From: Vigna angularis
Taxonomy: Eukaryota > Streptophyta > Magnoliopsida > Fabales > Fabaceae
Assembly (NCBI RefSeq): GCF_016808095.1
Contig: NC_068979.1
Span: 20,481,444 to 20,545,443 of the forward strand
Reading direction: 5' to 3'
DNA length: 64,000 nt
Part shown: in pieces, positions 59,117 to 64,000 of the stretch
How positions within the stretch are numbered: position 1 is the stretch's first letter
How the letters are laid out: each line of letters begins with the position of its first letter
The notes under the pieces: model-generated
Seen by the model: the letters and a program-made list of their open reading frames with translations, nothing else
Databases searched by the model: none
Told to the model about the DNA's origin: nothing
Made by a program: the position numbers and the translations under genes

Positions 59117-60067
59117 TCAAAAATCCTTAAGCAACTTGCGAACCTGTTCCAGCGTCACGAACAGCACAACGGTGAAGGGTCCCTGCCTCGAGATCGTAGG
59201 CACGAAACCCTTGTAGAGAGCCATGGGTCCCTCCGCACGCACCGTCTTCAGAGCACAGTCCAACGCGCCGGCGTAAGGTGGCGGAGACCCGGGCTCCACC
59301 TTCATGTTCATCACCCTCGTCTTGATCACGTCCACGGGGTTTGACGCCACCGCCGCCACGAACCCTGCGGCGAAGCTCGCCGTGACGTGGGTCCCAAGCC
59401 CATCGCGCATCACGCCCTTCTGGAGAATCATCTCTTTGAACTGGTCGTAAGACGCGAGCTGCGACGCGGTCACGAGCATGGCGCGGTTCACCGTAAGCGA
59501 TGAACCTCTCCACAGGCTGGTAACTCCCTCTTGCCTCGCCATACGCAGGATGGCGTCCACGACGGACTTGTAATTGCGGCGCTCCGCCAGCGGGAGGCGC
59601 CCGTCGGCCTGCATTCGAACCATGGCAACGTCTGCCGGGTTTCCGACGGCGGCTCCGATGGCGCCGGCGATGAGGCCGGCCTCGATCTTGCGGCCAAGAG
59701 GCATGGTGCCGGAGGCGGGGTCGGTCCACTTGGTCTTGAGGACGTCGTAGAGCCCCATGCGGGTGGTGGAGTAGAGCGTCTGGCGGAGGACGGTGGCGGA
59801 GACGCCGGAGAAGAGGGCGGCAAGGCCTTCTTGCTGAACGAGGCGGACGCCGACAGCTATGGGGCCCACACGAGCCTGCGGAATGGTCGCCACGTGGACG
59901 TTTGAACCGGTTTGGAAGGCGAGTGCGGGTCGGAGATTGTGAATCGGTTTGGGAGCGTTGTTTTCTCCCTGGAGCTGCATGCGGACCTTGATCAGATCAA
60001 GTGGATGTGTGGAACATCCGGCGATGATGGAAGCGATGCCTCCTTCGACGAAACCTTTGACACCCAT
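59117..60067 (-). CDS. DIC: Mitochondrial dicarboxylate carrier (DIC / UCP4-6 group), intronless
   Basis: This inner mitochondrial membrane antiporter exchanges malate, oxaloacetate, succinate, phosphate and sulfate; the group is also called plant uncoupling proteins 4-6. The product is 316 aa with three tandem carrier repeats. Signatures are HPLDLIKVRMQ (Pro22), NPADVAMVRMQ (Pro144) and NPVDVIKTRVM (Pro244). The second has Met where PxDxxK/R has a basic residue, as I recall for this subgroup. ALFSGVSATVLRQTLYSTTR and YKGFVPTISRQGPFTVVLFV are typical. No intron is needed. The start MGVKGFVEGG at 60067 matches family N-termini. An in-frame ATG at 60205 would add 46 residues with no family similarity, so it is probably leader. 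GC content is much higher than in the surroundings. Confidence 0.96.
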   Translation of the reverse strand: MGVKGFVEGGIASIIAGCSTHPLDLIKVRMQLQGENNAPKPIHNLRPALAFQTGSNVHVATIPQARVGPIAVGVRLVQQEGLAALFSGVSATVLRQTLYSTTRMGLYDVLKTKWTDPASGTMPLGRKIEAGLIAGAIGAAVGNPADVAMVRMQADGRLPLAERRNYKSVVDAILRMARQEGVTSLWRGSSLTVNRAMLVTASQLASYDQFKEMILQKGVMRDGLGTHVTASFAAGFVAAVASNPVDVIKTRVMNMKVEPGSPPPYAGALDCALKTVRAEGPMALYKGFVPTISRQGPFTVVLFVTLEQVRKLLKDF

Positions 60068-60356
60068 GATGTTTTTTGTTGTCTGGGAAAATGAGAATGG
60101 GAATGGGAATAAATAAGGGTTAACTAGAGTCAGTGGTAATGAATTGGTTTTAAGTTTGAAAGAATGAGATGAAAAAGTAGAGAAATTTAAAGCTATTGGG
60201 ACCAATTGGAATTAGGGTTCATCTCACTGGAGACCAGGAGATGAGAATGGAGGCCACAGGCTATGGAAGAAGAGTGTGGAACCGTGGGCCTCTGAGACAT
60301 ATGCTGGGACGTTTTGTGTTTGTTTTGGTGTGGAGGAAAGAAGGGAAGGGGAGGGA

Positions 60357-60363
60357 ATTTATA
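60357..60363 (-). promoter_or_regulatory. Candidate TATA box of the dicarboxylate carrier gene
   Basis: TATAAAT on the minus strand, about 290 bp before the ATG. With usual spacing the leader would be about 260 nt. It is the only TATA-like match seen in that interval. Confidence 0.35.
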
Positions 60364-60419
60364 GTGTTAGCGTGTCATGTGTGTTTGGAAATTAGAAGGT
60401 AGCGACTATTTCTCGGAAG

Positions 60420-61440
60420 GACGTAATCTAGTTTGTAAACGCGATTATAGGGCGCAGCAACATAGGGTCCCTTCTGCCAACGCTTCTTAATTAATTGAGA
60501 ACGCGGTTATAGAAAAGCGCCTTCCCTTCCTTCTTTCCTAATTGGTAGGGTCCACCCTTTATTTATTAAATACTAATCAACTAAATATATAAATTGTATT
60601 TTTTATCCACATTTTTGTTTCCATAATTCATTTGCCCTTTCATGTATTTCATTTTTGTTTTGTATGATTGAGGAATGACACGACTTTTTCTTATAATAAT
60701 GGTATGCAGTATATTTGTATGGATATTTTTTAAAAATATCTCCTTTTTTTTATCCAGTCTAATTTCCTTTTATTATTTTACATCCGTTGTTTTCAGAATA
60801 AAATCCAGGTCTTCGAGAAAATAGGACACGCAAATATAATATTATCAAAAAAGTACACTACCCTAAAAAAAAAAGACCATTCATTGGGGACAAGAACTTA
60901 TAAAAATAAATAGAAATTATGGTGGTTTTTAAAATATGACACGAGAGTATTTTTAAAATAAAAGATTGAAATTATAAATAGATTTTTTATAAATTAAAAT
61001 TTGTATTATGAAAATCATCATTTCTATGTTTTTTTTTTAACTTTTTTAATTCTCTTTAAATTTTAAATCTTAATTTTCATTTTTTAAAATTAAAGACTAT
61101 AAGATTATTTCTCTTGAAAAATTTTACATGTTTATCCAATCAAAGTGAAAAACAAAGTAAATTTGCTATTTGCTCTTTGGATTTACATGTGGCGTAATAT
61201 AATTAAAAAGTGTTCAAAATGAAAATTTGTTGCTATTTAATCATAGTAATATGTTTAATTTTCTAATATTAGAATTTTTTTTTCTAATTAGGTCATCTAA
61301 TGAGAAATGAGCTTCAAGGATCAACTAAGAAAAATTATAGTTTAACTAAGATAAAGAAGCTAATCATAATTTTTACATGCTTGATTTTGAAAAGAACTTT
61401 GTTGAAAGAGTAAATTAGAGTTTTAAGTTGTCAATTTGAT
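60420..61440. other. AT-rich intergenic DNA
   Basis: A short duplicated phrase (ACGCGATTATAGGGCGC near 60438 and ACGCGGTTATAGAAAAGCGC near 60502) is the only structure noticed. Confidence 0.35.
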
Positions 61441-61489
61441 CTCTGGGTCAAGATTATGGGGTTATACAATCAAATAGAAAAGGAAAAAC

Positions 61490-62639
61490 ATAAGGGACGG
61501 GTGCGGAGGTGTGGGGGTGCGGGGGTGAAAGGGTGCGGGGCGGCCAACCAACTACTCACTAAGTAAGTGTCAAAATTTGACAACAAGTTCTAAACTTATG
61601 ATTTTTCTATTTTATTCTTAGGATTGTCAATTAGATGTATGCGATTAGAGAAATATATTCCACTATTTTAATATACTTAGTAGAATATTATCATTGAATA
61701 ATGCAATAAAAAATAAATAATGATATTATCATTTGAATTGATGAGTTTGAATTGAGTTAAAATACATATGTATAACATTGTGTGATGATTTTGGATTATA
61801 TGAGATGTTGATACATGAACTATGTGTGAATGTTGTATGTACTTTGAAGTAGTTGTATTTTAACTTTGGTTGAGTGATGTGGAATGAGGGGGTAGTGATT
61901 CATAAGGTGAGAATTCTATTATTTGGATTATATGTGGAATGTATTGATGTCAAAGTTTGTACTGAGACTATCTTAACTCTACTGAGTATTGAACTTGTGT
62001 AAAGGAAGATACTTAGGGTGAGAGTTAGAGGTCTTCATCGGTAAATTTGACATTAATGGTTAAACCTTCATATGGTTAATTTACTATGTTATACTCTTTA
62101 AGTATGAGATATAACTATGGGATGGTGAAACCCTTAAAAGGTAGGGGTAAATATAACATGTGTAAATCTCAAATTTTAATCAATACATTGAGACCTCTAG
62201 AAGTCATGTATGATGTACAATGATGTATGAAGGAGTCATAAGGGCCTTTATGTTTTTCTTTGGACTTTAATTATTGAAATGCGATATGTAGATTAACAAT
62301 AATATATATGATTTGCAAAAAGCTTAAAATTTTAAAATAATATGAGTGAATTACTTTAGCTTACCATATTGTCTGTTATGTTATGTAGACAATAATTGTG
62401 TGTTATATGTTAGATAGTGTAGGTGGAATGATGATGAAATAATATGACTGCTGATGGTTTCTAGAGAAAATAATGGTTATTTAGATATATAGTTTTTGTT
62501 TTTTAAAAGTTTATTTTTGTTTTCCTCATAAAAAATTTTAAATACATTTTATATACTTATATGTTAATTTATGTTATTTTTATCAATTATGTAATGCTTT
62601 AAATTGATGAGATAAATCCTATTAAATTGGAGTGTTACA
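61490..62639 (+). mobile_element. Large LTR family, diverged partial copy D
   Basis: The right end GGAGTGTTACA (62629-62639) and upstream phrases (TTAGCTTACCATATTGTCTG near 62357) correspond to the last part of the 36-kb LTR (AGCTTACCC...TTTTGTGTCTG, end GGGATGTTACA). Text between is strongly diverged, and no left end of the TGTxAxACCC type was found, so the copy is 5'-truncated or too old to delimit. Confidence 0.45.
61494..61545 (+). repeat. G-rich tract, potential G-quadruplex
   Basis: The plus strand carries successive runs GGGGG, GGGGG, GGG and GGGG separated by TGC, TGAAA and TGC within about 61512-61541, built on a GGTGCGGGGG repeat. The surrounding kilobases are strongly AT-rich. Confidence 0.8.
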
Positions 62640-62644
62640 AAGAA

Positions 62645-63800
62645 ATAAAATAGTGCAAGGAGAGAAATAAAAAGAGACAAAAAAAAAATGGTTAGAAATG
62701 TGAATTTAATATTAAATCAACAATGTAGTCAATATACCGTTTGTAATTGAAAATTATTAATAAATTTAAATATATGATAATAAATTTACTTACTTTTAAA
62801 CATATTTGTATATTTGAGGAAATCTAATAATAGTACAAAAGTTATTAATTAGATCCCTTGATTGATAAAATAGTTATTAATAAATAAAACAATTAGTATA
62901 AATCATTGCTATATTTTGAATTTTATTTTTATGCAGAATTATTTATTATAAAATATTAAATTGAAAATAATTTGAATAAATATTATTAATGTTCATAATA
63001 AAAATTGAAAAATAATATTAAAAGTACAAAGCATAGAAAACAAAACAGCATTAAAATAGAAAATGTTATGAAAAATGACAACATTCTATATCAACACACA
63101 AATATTAAACAGGCAAGTCAACACTATTTTATAAAGGGTTACAAAATTAACTTTATATCAAAAATTTAAATTCATTTCAAAAATTTTGTTTTACATTAAT
63201 CTTTATATTTATTTACTTTTATTGTATTTACTCTTTTCTAAAAGGGAAAATTATGATTCTCTTCTTTTAAATTTCTGAATTCGTAAAGGACCCTAGTGAA
63301 GGATGTTAGATAAATTGTAGGAAACCACTTTGTTGGGAAACCTTTTTGCAAAATGTGTTATTACGGAAAAACTTCATTGATCTGGTTCATTTATTTATTA
63401 TTTATTTTATTCGAGTGGATTATTGTAACTTTTATTTTGTATAAGCTAAATTAAGCAATAGACTTAATTAAAGTTATTTGACCTTATTATTAATAAAAAT
63501 ATTTTTTTTAAAATATAATATGTGATCACATTTCGTTGAAAATACGATAAAATAATTAAAAAAATAATGATGATTTTAATTTACATGCAATATAATTCAT
63601 AATAAACGGAATGTAACTAACAATTTATAAAATCAATAACGTCGATTTCTACTTATAAACAAAATAATATTAAAATATTTTTAAAAGTTGAGATACTTGA
63701 TTGAAATTACATCAATTAAATTATAAAATTAAAAGACTTAATTCAATCTTTTTATTAATAGAACTTAAATTAAACATAATATCAAAATAATAAGGAAAAA
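62645..63800. other. AT-rich intergenic DNA
   Basis: No gene, repeat or element end was recognised. Confidence 0.4.
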
Positions 63801-64000
63801 TGTAACATCCCAAAATACCGTAATTACCATAATTCAGGATTAATTACAATTAACAGTAACATAAACAGTCTTTGCATTAACACAGGTTTAAAAGAAGCCG
63901 AACGGCGTCAGTACAGAAGAACGTACGTTCAAAATAGAATTCAATGATAAACAGGACGAACGGTTTTACAAAACATTTAACCGCACGTCCAACTATTCTA
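63801..64000 (-). mobile_element. Large LTR family, copy E, running off the window
   Basis: It begins TGTAACATCCCAAAATACCG, the complement of the terminal GGGATGTYACA of the other copies. It continues with GCCGAACGGCG, GGACGAACGGTTTT and ACCGCACGTCC, which match the CGTTCGGC/CCGTTCG motifs near the end of copy A. The rest lies beyond position 64000. Confidence 0.65.

Noticed and set aside
59127..59905. Long ORFs (111-200 codons) in other frames of the carrier gene
   Set aside because: They are shadow frames of a GC-rich true coding sequence; only the 316-aa frame shows family motifs.
1..64000. tRNA, rRNA, organellar or viral insertions
   Set aside because: I looked for typical tRNA A/B-box arms, rRNA cores and organelle gene motifs by eye and saw none. 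tRNAscan-SE and BLASTN against organelle genomes would be decisive.

Overview
The window looks like a stretch of a plant nuclear genome. Genes carry GT-AG introns, intergenic DNA is very AT-rich, and three ordinary plant genes sit far apart among layers of transposable elements. Several repeats resemble families I associate with warm-season legumes (Phaseolus/Vigna type), for example terminal repeats beginning GGGTTAAATATGTTTTTAG. That placement is an inference from memory, not a search.

Three intact host genes are supported. (1) A D-type cyclin on the minus strand (7761-9672, six exons, 350 aa) that would act with a CDK at G1/S. (2) A CURT1-family thylakoid-curvature protein on the plus strand (25491-27695, five exons, 198 aa). 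(3) An intronless mitochondrial dicarboxylate carrier on the minus strand (59117-60067, 316 aa). They are independent nuclear genes for the cell cycle, chloroplast and mitochondrion. Nothing suggests an operon or a shared pathway.

Most of the rest is mobile DNA. 1-6.3 kb holds a minus-oriented LTR-like sequence and a decayed Ty1/copia element with a 3 x 90 bp tandem repeat. 11.2-13.8, 35.8-38.2, 50.5-55.2, 61.5-62.6 and 63.8-64.0 kb hold copies of one LTR family about 2.3-2.5 kb long. The 36-kb copy is a solo LTR with a perfect 5-bp target duplication. The 50-55 kb copy is split by a second LTR-like insertion of 2.2 kb. 18.45-24.84 kb is a cluster of Mutator-like DNA: a decayed plant-mobile-domain (MAIN-like) gene, a truncated FAR1/MULE transposase and a nested long-TIR element carrying a small membrane-protein ORF. 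38.7-46.5 kb is a complete-ended CACTA (En/Spm) element with a deleted transposase, a second transposase-type ORF and a Ulp1-like protease gene. A smaller CACTA element with a perfect 3-bp duplication lies in an intron of that protease. 49.6-50.2 kb is a fold-back element with 234-bp arms that differ at about three positions and a 9-bp duplication. 56.4-58.2 kb is a possible element containing a receptor-kinase fragment.

The most unusual pattern is inside the large LTR family. Each copy has a tract of a short CG-containing motif at a similar distance from its 3' end, but the motif differs from copy to copy: GTTCGGTCT, TTCGCACAGCGAG, CTCGTCCAACGAG, or a G-rich run. No CRISPR, bacterial or organellar features were seen, and I could not identify tRNA or rRNA genes by eye.
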